This document shows positions 1-5,545 of a stretch of 11,164 nt of DNA, one piece after another. Numbering within the stretch: position 1 is the stretch's first letter; each line of letters begins with the position of its first letter. Under the pieces are notes generated by a model. That model was not told where the DNA came from. It saw nothing but the letters and a program-made list of their open reading frames with translations, and made no database searches. The DNA lies in the NCBI GenBank assembly GCA_964648005.1, contig CAZYKR010000146.1, positions 1-11,164 of the forward strand. Reading direction: 5' to 3'. The DNA is from JAGQTE01 sp964648005. GTDB lineage: Bacteria > Actinomycetota > Acidimicrobiia > Acidimicrobiales > Acidimicrobilacustridaceae. The translations under genes were made by a program, and so were the position numbers.

Positions 1-54
1 CCAGGGCGAGCTCAGGTCGCGGCGGCTGGCCGGGCCGAGGGCGGTGGACGCCAT
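1..54 (-). CDS. rodA: Start of probable rodA (partial, runs off window)
   Basis: An ATG at 54-52 shares one base with the mrdA stop (TGATG) and opens a frame of 18 codons to the window edge, reading MASTALGPASRRDLSSPW. A GAGGG Shine-Dalgarno-like sequence lies 9 nt before the ATG, inside the end of mrdA. The fragment is too short for family recognition. The name rests on context: in the actinobacterial and general mre cluster, mrdA (PBP2) is followed by rodA, the SEDS-family glycosyltransferase that polymerises lipid II during cell elongation. A short charged cytoplasmic tail before the first membrane segment would fit RodA. Translational coupling to mrdA would make the transpeptidase and its cognate glycosyltransferase together. 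Another gene cannot be excluded. Confidence 0.5.
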   Translation of the reverse strand, partial: MASTALGPASRRDLSSPW

Positions 55-2318
55 CAGTCGGTGCCCTCGGCGAGTTGGGGTCGCTGGCCGGCGGTCGTCT
101 CCTGCCCGGCGATGGGCTCGAGGATGCGCCGCAGCACCGGCGCGGCGACCGTGCCGCCGTAGCCCGACTCCTCGATGACGGTGCCGAGGCAGATCGTCGA
201 GCGCGGATCGGGACCGCAGGCCACGAACAACGCCGTGTCCACCCGGCCGTTCTTCTGGGCGGTGCCGGTCTTGGAGATGATCGGGAAGGCGGCCGTGTCG
301 AAGTCGCCGAAGGCGGGGTAGGCAGTGCCGACGTGCACGTTGCCTGCACGTGTCACGTCGAGCAGACCGTCGTGGATGGGGTTGAAGGCCTTGCCGGGCA
401 GGTCGAAGGTGAAGCGGACCTCGGGCGTGACCTCCCGCAGGACGGTGGCCTGCGCCAGGTCGACCTCCGGGCCAGGCGGCTCGGGTGGTTCGGGCTCGAT
501 CGGCAGGCCGGTGACCGGATCGAGCTCGAGCGTCGTCGAGGTGGTCGACGACGAGGCCGTCGGATCGAACCCGGCGGCGGCATCGGTCGTCGTGCCGTCG
601 GGCGTCGTGCCGTCCGGCGTCGTGCCCGGCGTGGTACCGCCCGTCGTCGGGTCGATCGGGGCGTCGCCGAGGCCCGGCGTCGAGGACTCCACACCCGGGG
701 CCAGGACCTTCCACACGACGTAGGGACGGTGCTGCTCGCCGCGCGCCACGAACGTGGCGTAGGCGTTGACCAACTGCAGCGGCGTGGCGAGCATGTCGCC
801 CTGGCCGATCGACAGGTTGATGCTGTCACCCGGGTACCACGTCGGGTCGCCGTTGGCCTGCTGCTCCGGCGGGAGCGACTCGTACAGCGTGCGCTTCCAC
901 TCGGCGTCGGGCACGACGCCGCCGAGCTCGCCCGGCAGGTCGATCCCGGTCGGCGAGCCGAAGCCGTAGTCGCGAGCCGTGGACTGCATGGCGTCGCCGA
1001 ACTGGTCCGACCGGGCGTAGAACTCGTCACCGATCCGGTAGTAGTACACGTCGCTCGACACCTGGAGCGACGTGGCCAGGTCGACGGTGCCGTTGGCCTT
1101 GCGTCCGGCGTTCTGGCGCTCGCAGTTCCCGGTGCAGTTGGCGATGACGTAGACGCCGTTGTCGCCGTAGGTCTGGCCGAGGCCCTCCGGCGGCTCGTCG
1201 AGCAGGCCGGTGCGCAGCGCCGCCGTGGCGGTGACGAGCTTGAACGTCGAACCCGGGGCGTACAGGCCGCCGATGGCGCGGTTGATGAAGGCGTTGTCGG
1301 CGGGATCACCGCCGGTCAGCTCCTCGTATCGGGCCGTGCTGATGCCGTTGACGAACTCGGACGGATCGAACGTCGGGTAGCTGGCGAGCGCCAGCACGGC
1401 ACCGTCGCGCGGGTCGAGCGCCACGACCGACCCGGCGCGCCCCTGGGCGTAGCCCGAGTCCGTCGGGTAGCCGCGCACCAGCTCGAGCTGCTCGCGCAGC
1501 GCCTCCTCGGCGTCGCGCTGCACGTCGAGGTCCATGGCCAGCACGATGTCGTTGCCGGGCACCGGTTGCGTCTCGTCCGGGGTGCCGTCGGAGCGCAGGG
1601 CCGTGCGCACGACGTTGCCCTTGGCGTCGACCTCGACGCGCTTGACGCCGGGCGTGCCGCGCAGCTCGTCCTCCATCACCTGCTCGACGCCGGTCTTGCC
1701 GATGCTGGCGTCGGGTTGGTACGGCTTCGGGTTCTGCTTCGGCGCCTCGACCGTGCCCTGCTTCTGCTCGAGCTCGGTCTCGTTGATGCGTCCGACGTAG
1801 CCCACGATGTGGGCGGCGACCGGCCCGTAGGGATAGGCCCGGACGGCCTCGCGGCTGACCGTCACGCCCGGGAAGTCCTCGGGGTGCTCGGCGATGACGA
1901 CCTGCAGCTCCTCCGGCACGTCGATGGCGACCGGGATCGGTTCGAGGGGGTCGTACTGCGGGTCCTCGAGGCGGCGCTCGAGGGCCGCGACCTTCGTCGG
2001 GCTACCGCCGGCGGTCAGCTCCTGTGCGACGCGCAGCAGCACCTCGTCGCGGCGGCCCGAGTCGTCGAGCTCGTTCGGGCGCACGGCGATGATCAGCGAG
2101 GTGCGGTTGTCGACGATGACCCGCCCCTCACGGTCGAGGATCCGGCCCCGCGGCGCCTCCTCGTAGACGAGCCGCTCCGTGTTGGCGACCGCCACCTCCT
2201 GGAACTGCTCCGACGCCATCACCTGCAGGTACCAGAGCCGGGCGAACAGCGTGCCGAAGAGCGACACGATGACGATCCCGAGGATGCTCATGCGCAGCCG
2301 TGGCGAGTCGGTGTCCAT
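54..2318 (-). CDS. mrdA: Penicillin-binding protein 2 (elongasome transpeptidase)
   Basis: Class B penicillin-binding protein that cross-links peptidoglycan during lateral wall growth, partner of RodA and the MreBCD complex. The 754-residue protein has a short cytoplasmic start, one membrane segment (about 11-31), a dimerisation domain opening with the RGRILDREG motif (57-65), and a transpeptidase domain from about 293. The catalytic triad motifs are STFK (Ser357, Lys360), SSD (421-423, the SxD form that PBP2 uses in place of SxN) and KTG (683-685). It is longer than a usual PBP2 of roughly 600-650 residues because of a Thr/Pro/Gly-rich and then Pro/Glu-rich insertion at about 543-620. Cysteine pairs C395/C399 and C701/C710 lie in the extracytoplasmic part. 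ATG start; the only SD-like sequence (GGAG) is 14 nt away, so initiation looks weak. It sits 70 nt after mreD and before probable rodA. The alternative pbpA/FtsI-type assignment is less likely because of the mre context. Confidence 0.95.
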   Translation of the reverse strand: MDTDSPRLRMSILGIVIVSLFGTLFARLWYLQVMASEQFQEVAVANTERLVYEEAPRGRILDREGRVIVDNRTSLIIAVRPNELDDSGRRDEVLLRVAQELTAGGSPTKVAALERRLEDPQYDPLEPIPVAIDVPEELQVVIAEHPEDFPGVTVSREAVRAYPYGPVAAHIVGYVGRINETELEQKQGTVEAPKQNPKPYQPDASIGKTGVEQVMEDELRGTPGVKRVEVDAKGNVVRTALRSDGTPDETQPVPGNDIVLAMDLDVQRDAEEALREQLELVRGYPTDSGYAQGRAGSVVALDPRDGAVLALASYPTFDPSEFVNGISTARYEELTGGDPADNAFINRAIGGLYAPGSTFKLVTATAALRTGLLDEPPEGLGQTYGDNGVYVIANCTGNCERQNAGRKANGTVDLATSLQVSSDVYYYRIGDEFYARSDQFGDAMQSTARDYGFGSPTGIDLPGELGGVVPDAEWKRTLYESLPPEQQANGDPTWYPGDSINLSIGQGDMLATPLQLVNAYATFVARGEQHRPYVVWKVLAPGVESSTPGLGDAPIDPTTGGTTPGTTPDGTTPDGTTTDAAAGFDPTASSSTTSTTLELDPVTGLPIEPEPPEPPGPEVDLAQATVLREVTPEVRFTFDLPGKAFNPIHDGLLDVTRAGNVHVGTAYPAFGDFDTAAFPIISKTGTAQKNGRVDTALFVACGPDPRSTICLGTVIEESGYGGTVAAPVLRRILEPIAGQETTAGQRPQLAEGTD
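589..627 (-). repeat. 15-bp tandem repeat inside mrdA encoding TTPDG units
   Basis: Two near-identical 15-bp units at 589-603 and 604-618 (one mismatch), followed by a decayed third copy, encode TTPDG-TTPDG and a related TTTDA segment of PBP2. The repeat keeps the reading frame because the unit is five codons. It lies in the low-complexity insertion of the transpeptidase domain, so copy-number change would alter linker length without breaking the gene. Confidence 0.75.
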
Positions 2319-2388
2319 CGGTCGGGGGCGGGCTCCAGGTGGGCGGTGGGGCGCGACCGTCCCCGGCCGCGAGCACCTCCACGCTAGG

Positions 2389-2907
2389 TCAGTAGCGCAG
2401 CGATCGGTAGGCGGGCTCGTCGTGCCACGCCCACCGGAAGATGCGCACGGCCAGCGGCGCCAGCACGGCGTTGACCGTGCCTGTGACGAGGATCACGCGC
2501 CAGGCGTGGCCGGTCCACATCTGCACCTGACCCACGACCTGACCGAACACCACGTAGAGCCCCTCCCCCAGCGCCGTGAGGGCGAACCCGGCCACGACAG
2601 GCAGGGCTTGGCTCGAACGCACGAAGCTGGCCTGCAGGCGGCCGGCGGCAAAGCCCACCAGGCAGTACGACAGCGAGCCCAACCCGAGTGGCCCCTGCGT
2701 GATGAAGTCGAAGCTCAGCCCGGCGAAGAAGCCGACGATGGCGCCGCGGTCGGGCGTCGAGCTGAGCCCGGCCGCGATCGTCATCAACAGCAGCACGTTC
2801 GGCGCCACGCCGAACACGTACAGGTGCGACGACAACCCCTTCTGCAGGGCCAGCGTGGACAGCAGCACCAGCGCCAGGCGGACCCGACGGTCCTCGATCA
2901 CGTCCAC
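2389..2907 (-). CDS. mreD: Rod shape-determining membrane protein MreD
   Basis: Small integral membrane subunit of the elongasome that, in the known family, links MreC and PBP2/RodA to cytoplasmic MreB. The 172-residue protein is strongly hydrophobic, with about five membrane segments (roughly 10-22, 34-49, 57-70, 76-95 and 101-125, with another hydrophobic stretch at 137-156). It carries the MreD-like patterns PNVLLLMTIAAG (36-47) and GFFAGLSFD (59-67), followed by a Gly/Leu-rich turn. Length is normal for MreD (about 160-180). The start is GTG, 4 nt after the mreC stop, so it is probably translated by coupling; a second in-frame GTG lies two codons downstream. No strong SD is visible. Sequence conservation in this family is low, so position between mreC and mrdA is a large part of the evidence. 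Confidence 0.9.
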   Translation of the reverse strand: MDVIEDRRVRLALVLLSTLALQKGLSSHLYVFGVAPNVLLLMTIAAGLSSTPDRGAIVGFFAGLSFDFITQGPLGLGSLSYCLVGFAAGRLQASFVRSSQALPVVAGFALTALGEGLYVVFGQVVGQVQMWTGHAWRVILVTGTVNAVLAPLAVRIFRWAWHDEPAYRSLRY

Positions 2908-2911
2908 GCCG

Positions 2912-3739
2912 TCACCCGGGCTCGGGGGTCCACAGCACGACCTGCACGAACTCGAGGTCGTTGAGGTCGGCGAAGAGCTCGACGTCGAGCGTCTTGCGCA
3001 GCGATCCGGGCTCCTCGTTGATGGCGGTCACCTTGCCCACCGGGATGTCGGGCGGATACGTCGAGACGCCCCCCATCGTGAACAGCACGTCGTCGGTGGC
3101 GATCTCGCCCTCGAACGGGAACTCGGCGCCGATCACCTGGCCGTCGCCACGCCCTTCGGCCACGCCGATGTAGGGCCGGTCGGCGAACCGCACCCCGAAC
3201 CGTTCCCCTCGTTGACTGACGAGCTTCACCACAGACCGGTTGCCCGACACCTCGGTCACCTGGCCGACGAGCCCCGCACCGGTCACGACCGCCATGTCCT
3301 CGCGGATACCGGCGTCGGACCCCTTGTCGATCTCGATCGTGTCGTCGTAGTTCGAGATCGACAGCGACGTGACCCGGGCCGTGACCCGCTCGAGGTCGTT
3401 GGCGAAAGTGAGACCCAGCGACGCCTTGAGTTGGTCGAGCTCGGCCTGGGCGGTCTGGCCCGAGGCCATCTGCCCTTCGAGCTCGTCGATGCGCTGCTGC
3501 AACTCGCGGTTGCGCGCCTCGAGGTCGTCGTAGTCGGTGATGCCGCTGAAGACGTTGCCGATGGGCGAGACGATCCCGCCGAAGAAGTCGCCCACCGGGG
3601 CGAGGACGCCGAGCACCGCCGAGCGGGCCGACTCCAGCGGACCGAACCCGCGGAAGTCGAGGGTGAGGAGCGAGACCGAGGTGACGACGAGCAGGACGAT
3701 CGTGAAACGACGACGGTTCAGTCGCCCAGGGGCAGCCAC
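2912..3739 (-). CDS. mreC: Rod shape-determining protein MreC
   Basis: Bitopic elongasome protein whose extracytoplasmic beta-rich domain activates PBP2. The 275-residue product has a basic N-terminus (RLNRRR), one membrane helix (about 12-27), a linker, a coiled coil (about 70-108, heptad-like with ELQQRIDELEGQ) for dimerisation, and the MreC core (about 117-272). Recognisable core patterns are VVTGAGLVGQV (151-161) and YPPDIPVGKV (228-237). Length matches the family. The GTG start lies 34 nt after the mreB stop, and no SD is visible. Instead a TAAGCT box (TANNNT type) ends 7 nt before the GTG, which would suit a leaderless transcript. Downstream, mreD starts 4 nt after its stop. No disrupted or missing domain is seen. 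Confidence 0.95.
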   Translation of the reverse strand: MAAPGRLNRRRFTIVLLVVTSVSLLTLDFRGFGPLESARSAVLGVLAPVGDFFGGIVSPIGNVFSGITDYDDLEARNRELQQRIDELEGQMASGQTAQAELDQLKASLGLTFANDLERVTARVTSLSISNYDDTIEIDKGSDAGIREDMAVVTGAGLVGQVTEVSGNRSVVKLVSQRGERFGVRFADRPYIGVAEGRGDGQVIGAEFPFEGEIATDDVLFTMGGVSTYPPDIPVGKVTAINEEPGSLRKTLDVELFADLNDLEFVQVVLWTPEPG

Positions 3740-3746
3740 AGCGGCG

Positions 3747-3752
3747 AGCTTA
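3747..3752 (-). promoter_or_regulatory. Candidate -10 box for leaderless mreC transcript
   Basis: TAAGCT fits the actinobacterial TANNNT -10 consensus, and 7 nt separate it from the GTG of mreC, the spacing expected if transcription starts on or next to the start codon. The upstream -35 candidate is poor (CTGACG about 19 nt before). The absence of an SD in front of mreC supports the idea but does not prove it. It would give mreCD-mrdA-rodA expression independent of mreB. Confidence 0.3.
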
Positions 3753-3773
3753 GAAGGTCCGGCGCGGCGGTCG

Positions 3774-4826
3774 TCAGGTCGGCTGCGACGAGATCAGGAG
3801 GCCCTTGAGCGCCTCGAACTCCTCGAGGGACTGCCCCGAACCGATGGCCACGCAGTACAGCGGGTTGTCGGCGATGACGATCGGCATGCCGGTCTCGCTG
3901 TGCAGTCGCGCGTCGAGCCCGTTGAGCAGCGCGCCACCCCCGGCGAGCACGATGCCCTGCTCCATGATGTCGGCGGCGAGCTCGGGCGGGGTCTTGTCGA
4001 GCGTGGTCTTCACGGCGTCGACGACGGCGGAGACGGGCTCCTCGAGGGCCTCGCGGATCTCCTCGGTGCTGGTGACGATGGTCTTCGGCAACCCGGTGAC
4101 GAGGTCGCGCCCACGGATCTCGGCGTACAGCTCCTCCTCGAGCGGCCAGGCGGAGCCGAGGGTGATCTTCACCTCTTCGGCGGTGCGCTCGCCCAGCGCC
4201 AGGCTGTACTCCTTCTTGATGAACTGCACGATGGCCTCGTCGAGGTCATCGCCGCCCACGCGGATCGACTGGCTGGTCACCACGCCGCCGAGCGAGATGA
4301 CCGCCACCTCGGTGGTGCCCCCACCGATGTCGACGATCATGTTGCCGGTCGGCTCCTGCACCGGAAGGCCGGCGCCGATCGCCGCCGCCATCGGCTCTTC
4401 GATGATGTAGGCCGGCTTGCGGGCGCCGGCGTTCTCGGCAGCGTCCTGCACGGCGCGCTGCTCGACCGGCGTGATGCCCGATGGCACGCAGATGACCATC
4501 CGCGGCTTGGCCCACTTGCGCTGGTGCACCTTCTGGATGAAGTAGCGCAGCATCTTCTCGCACATGTCGAAGTCGGCGATGACGCCGTCCTTGAGCGGGC
4601 GGATGGCCTGGATGTGGCTCGGCGTGCGGCCGATCATGCGCTTGGCCTCGGCGCCCACGGCGACGGGCCGGCCGTCCTTGACGTTGACGGCGACCACGGA
4701 CGGCTCGTCGAGGACGATGCCCTCGCCGCGCACGTACACGAGCGTGTTGGCGGTCCCCAGATCGACCGCCATGTCGCGGCCCATGATCGAGGTGACAGAG
4801 GAGAAGACGTTGGAGGCGACCGGCAT
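3774..4826 (-). CDS. mreB: Rod shape-determining actin homologue MreB
   Basis: Cytoplasmic actin-like ATPase that forms membrane-bound filaments and directs lateral peptidoglycan synthesis. The 350-residue product carries the ATPase signatures: phosphate 1 loop DLGTANT (22-28), GVIADF (81-86), IIEEPMAAAIGAG (141-153), phosphate 2 loop DIGGGTTE (166-173) and adenosine motif LAGGGALLNGL (294-304). Length is normal for MreB. I chose the ATG at 4826 because GGAAG (4836-4840) lies 9 nt upstream; the next ATG at 4784, just before GRDMAVDLG, lacks an SD. The resulting N-terminus (VASNVFSSVTSIM) is amphipathic and could be the membrane-binding helix known in this family. An open frame continues upstream to 5000, but that part is Pro/Arg-rich and has no MreB character. 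First gene of the mreBCD-mrdA-rodA cluster, behind its own probable promoter. Confidence 0.97.
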   Translation of the reverse strand: MPVASNVFSSVTSIMGRDMAVDLGTANTLVYVRGEGIVLDEPSVVAVNVKDGRPVAVGAEAKRMIGRTPSHIQAIRPLKDGVIADFDMCEKMLRYFIQKVHQRKWAKPRMVICVPSGITPVEQRAVQDAAENAGARKPAYIIEEPMAAAIGAGLPVQEPTGNMIVDIGGGTTEVAVISLGGVVTSQSIRVGGDDLDEAIVQFIKKEYSLALGERTAEEVKITLGSAWPLEEELYAEIRGRDLVTGLPKTIVTSTEEIREALEEPVSAVVDAVKTTLDKTPPELAADIMEQGIVLAGGGALLNGLDARLHSETGMPIVIADNPLYCVAIGSGQSLEEFEALKGLLISSQPT

Positions 4827-4858
4827 GGGAGACAGCTTCCGGGCCCGAACGGGGGCGG

Positions 4859-4917
4859 GTGCGAGTGGGGGCCCTGCAACGGTCGCGGGCGTCGTTGCCG
4901 GGTGGAGCACCTCGCAC
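4859..4917 (-). promoter_or_regulatory. Foldable 5' leader of mreB mRNA
   Basis: The predicted mreB leader (about 100 nt) has nested inverted repeats. An outer 7-bp pair GTGCGAG/CTCGCAC joins 4911-4917 to 4859-4865. Inside it are a small GTG-CTC-CAC hairpin (around 4902-4910) and a 6-bp GCAACG/CGTTGC stem (4893-4898 with 4876-4881, 11-nt loop). Together they could make a three-way junction about 30 nt before the start codon. A further CCC-GTTC-GGG hairpin lies just 5' of the GGAAG ribosome-binding site. No known riboswitch family is recognised. Folding is read by eye, and GC-rich DNA makes such stems by chance. Confidence 0.3.
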
Positions 4918-4932
4918 GACCGTCGGCGGGTC

Positions 4933-4960
4933 ACGATAGTCGTGTACGAGGACTTTGCAA
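4933..4960 (-). promoter_or_regulatory. Probable mreB promoter
   Basis: Reading the minus strand, a -35-like TTGCAA (4960-4955) is followed after 16 nt by TATCGT (4938-4933), which fits the actinobacterial TANNNT -10 consensus. Transcription would begin near 4926, leaving a leader of about 100 nt before the mreB ATG. This lies in the longest gap of the window, and the local sequence is less GC-rich than its surroundings. It would separate the mre cluster from the upstream ndk transcript. Confidence 0.5.
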
Positions 4961-4963
4961 CAA

Positions 4964-4975
4964 GCCTGATCAGGC
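4964..4975. repeat. 12-bp perfect palindrome upstream of mreB -35
   Basis: GCCTGATCAGGC is a perfect palindrome ending 4 bp upstream of the -35 element of the predicted mreB promoter. The position suits an activator or repressor site. As RNA it would form only a 4-bp stem with a GATC loop and is followed by TTGTT, so it could at most be a very weak ndk terminator. Confidence 0.45.
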
Positions 4976-4994
4976 CCTGTAGTGGCACCCGCAG

Positions 4995-5008
4995 CGCCAC
5001 ATGTGGCG
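4995..5008. repeat. 14-bp perfect palindrome in ndk-mreB gap
   Basis: CGCCACATGTGGCG is a perfect 14-bp palindrome centred 32 bp from the centre of the neighbouring 12-bp palindrome (4964-4975), close to three helical turns. It could be an operator for a dimeric regulator or, as RNA, a short hairpin behind ndk. No transcription-factor family is recognised from the sequence. Confidence 0.45.
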
Positions 5009-5027
5009 GCCCGGGCGGCGCCAGGGG

Positions 5028-5060
5028 AGGCGCAGATCGGACGTCGATCAGGTGCAGATC
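5028..5060. repeat. Direct repeat AGGYGCAGATC in ndk-mreB gap
   Basis: AGGCGCAGATC (5028-5038) and AGGTGCAGATC (5050-5060) match at 10 of 11 positions and are 22 bp apart start to start, about two helical turns. The second copy is preceded by GATC, making GATCAGG, a 7-mer also found inside the 12-bp palindrome nearer the mreB promoter. The pair begins 9 bp after the ndk stop. Confidence 0.45.
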
Positions 5061-5069
5061 TGGTGCGGG

Positions 5070-5489
5070 TCAGGCGGTGACGGCGAGCCCGGGGAACCAG
5101 ATCCCGAGCTCGCGCTCGGCCGACTCGAGCGAGTCCGAGCCGTGCACGAGGTTCTCGGTGAACTCGATGCCGAGGTCGCCACGGATGGTGCCCGGCGCCG
5201 ACTCGCGGGGGTTGGTGGCGCCCATCATCGTGCGCACCACCTTCCAGGTGTCCTCGGGGCCTTCGACCGCGACCACGACCGCCGGTGAGCGGGTGATGAA
5301 CTCGATCAGCTCGCCGTAGAAGGGCTTATCGGCGTGCTCGGCATAGTGCTGACCCGCCGTGTCGGCGTCGACGTGGCGGAGCTCCATGGCGACGATGCGC
5401 AGGTTGCGCCGCTCGAAGCGGCTGATGATCTCCCCGACGAGGCCGCGCTCCACGGCGTCGGGCTTGCAGATGACGAGCGTGCGATCCAT
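5070..5489 (-). CDS. ndk: Nucleoside diphosphate kinase
   Basis: Cytoplasmic enzyme that transfers the gamma phosphate of ATP to other (d)NDPs through a phosphohistidine intermediate, keeping NTP and dNTP pools balanced. The 139-residue length is typical for the family. The N-terminus TLVICKPDAVERGLVGEII (4-22) has the conserved KPD nucleotide-binding segment. The active-site motif NLVHGSDS puts the phosphorylated histidine at H116, and GATNPRESAPGTIRGDLG (90-107) is the standard loop before it. The ATG at 5489 has no SD in front; a TAGCGT box lies 10 nt upstream. folC ends 56 nt upstream. In related actinobacteria ndk also sits between folC and mreB, but usually after a small DUF4233-type membrane protein that is not seen here. 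The open frame continues upstream of the chosen start without NDK character. Confidence 0.97.
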   Translation of the reverse strand: MDRTLVICKPDAVERGLVGEIISRFERRNLRIVAMELRHVDADTAGQHYAEHADKPFYGELIEFITRSPAVVVAVEGPEDTWKVVRTMMGATNPRESAPGTIRGDLGIEFTENLVHGSDSLESAERELGIWFPGLAVTA

Positions 5490-5499
5490 AAGGGCACAG

Positions 5500-5530
5500 A
5501 CGCTAGGCGGCGGCACCCGGTGTCCGCCAA
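5500..5530 (-). promoter_or_regulatory. Weak candidate promoter for ndk
   Basis: On the minus strand TTGGCG (5530-5525) is followed after 19 nt by TAGCGT (5505-5500), ending 10 nt before the ndk ATG. The -10 fits TANNNT. The spacer is long and the -35 is only a partial match. If used, the mRNA would have a leader of about 3 nt or none, consistent with the missing SD. Confidence 0.25.
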
Positions 5531-5545
5531 CGCCGGATCGGTCGC

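Noticed and set aside
2375..2380. Strong GGAGGT Shine-Dalgarno sequence in the mreD-mrdA gap
   Set aside because: No start codon at proper distance leads to a plausible gene. It is about 56 nt from the mrdA ATG, and the short frame that starts beside it is a shadow of mrdA.
75..2387. 770-codon open frame on the plus strand across mrdA
   Set aside because: It is the antisense shadow of mrdA in GC-rich DNA. The translation is low-complexity and rich in Arg, Gly, Val and Asp with no domain, while the minus strand has all PBP2 motifs.
4827..5000. Upstream extension of MreB to a start at 5000
   Set aside because: The extra 58 residues do not resemble MreB, and the extension would cover the predicted promoter. 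The ATG at 4826 has a well-placed GGAAG.
4964..5022. Intrinsic terminator after ndk
   Set aside because: GC-rich hairpins exist, including GCCCGGGC and GGCGCC, but none is followed by a T-run. Only a 4-bp stem is followed by TTGTT, which is too weak to call.
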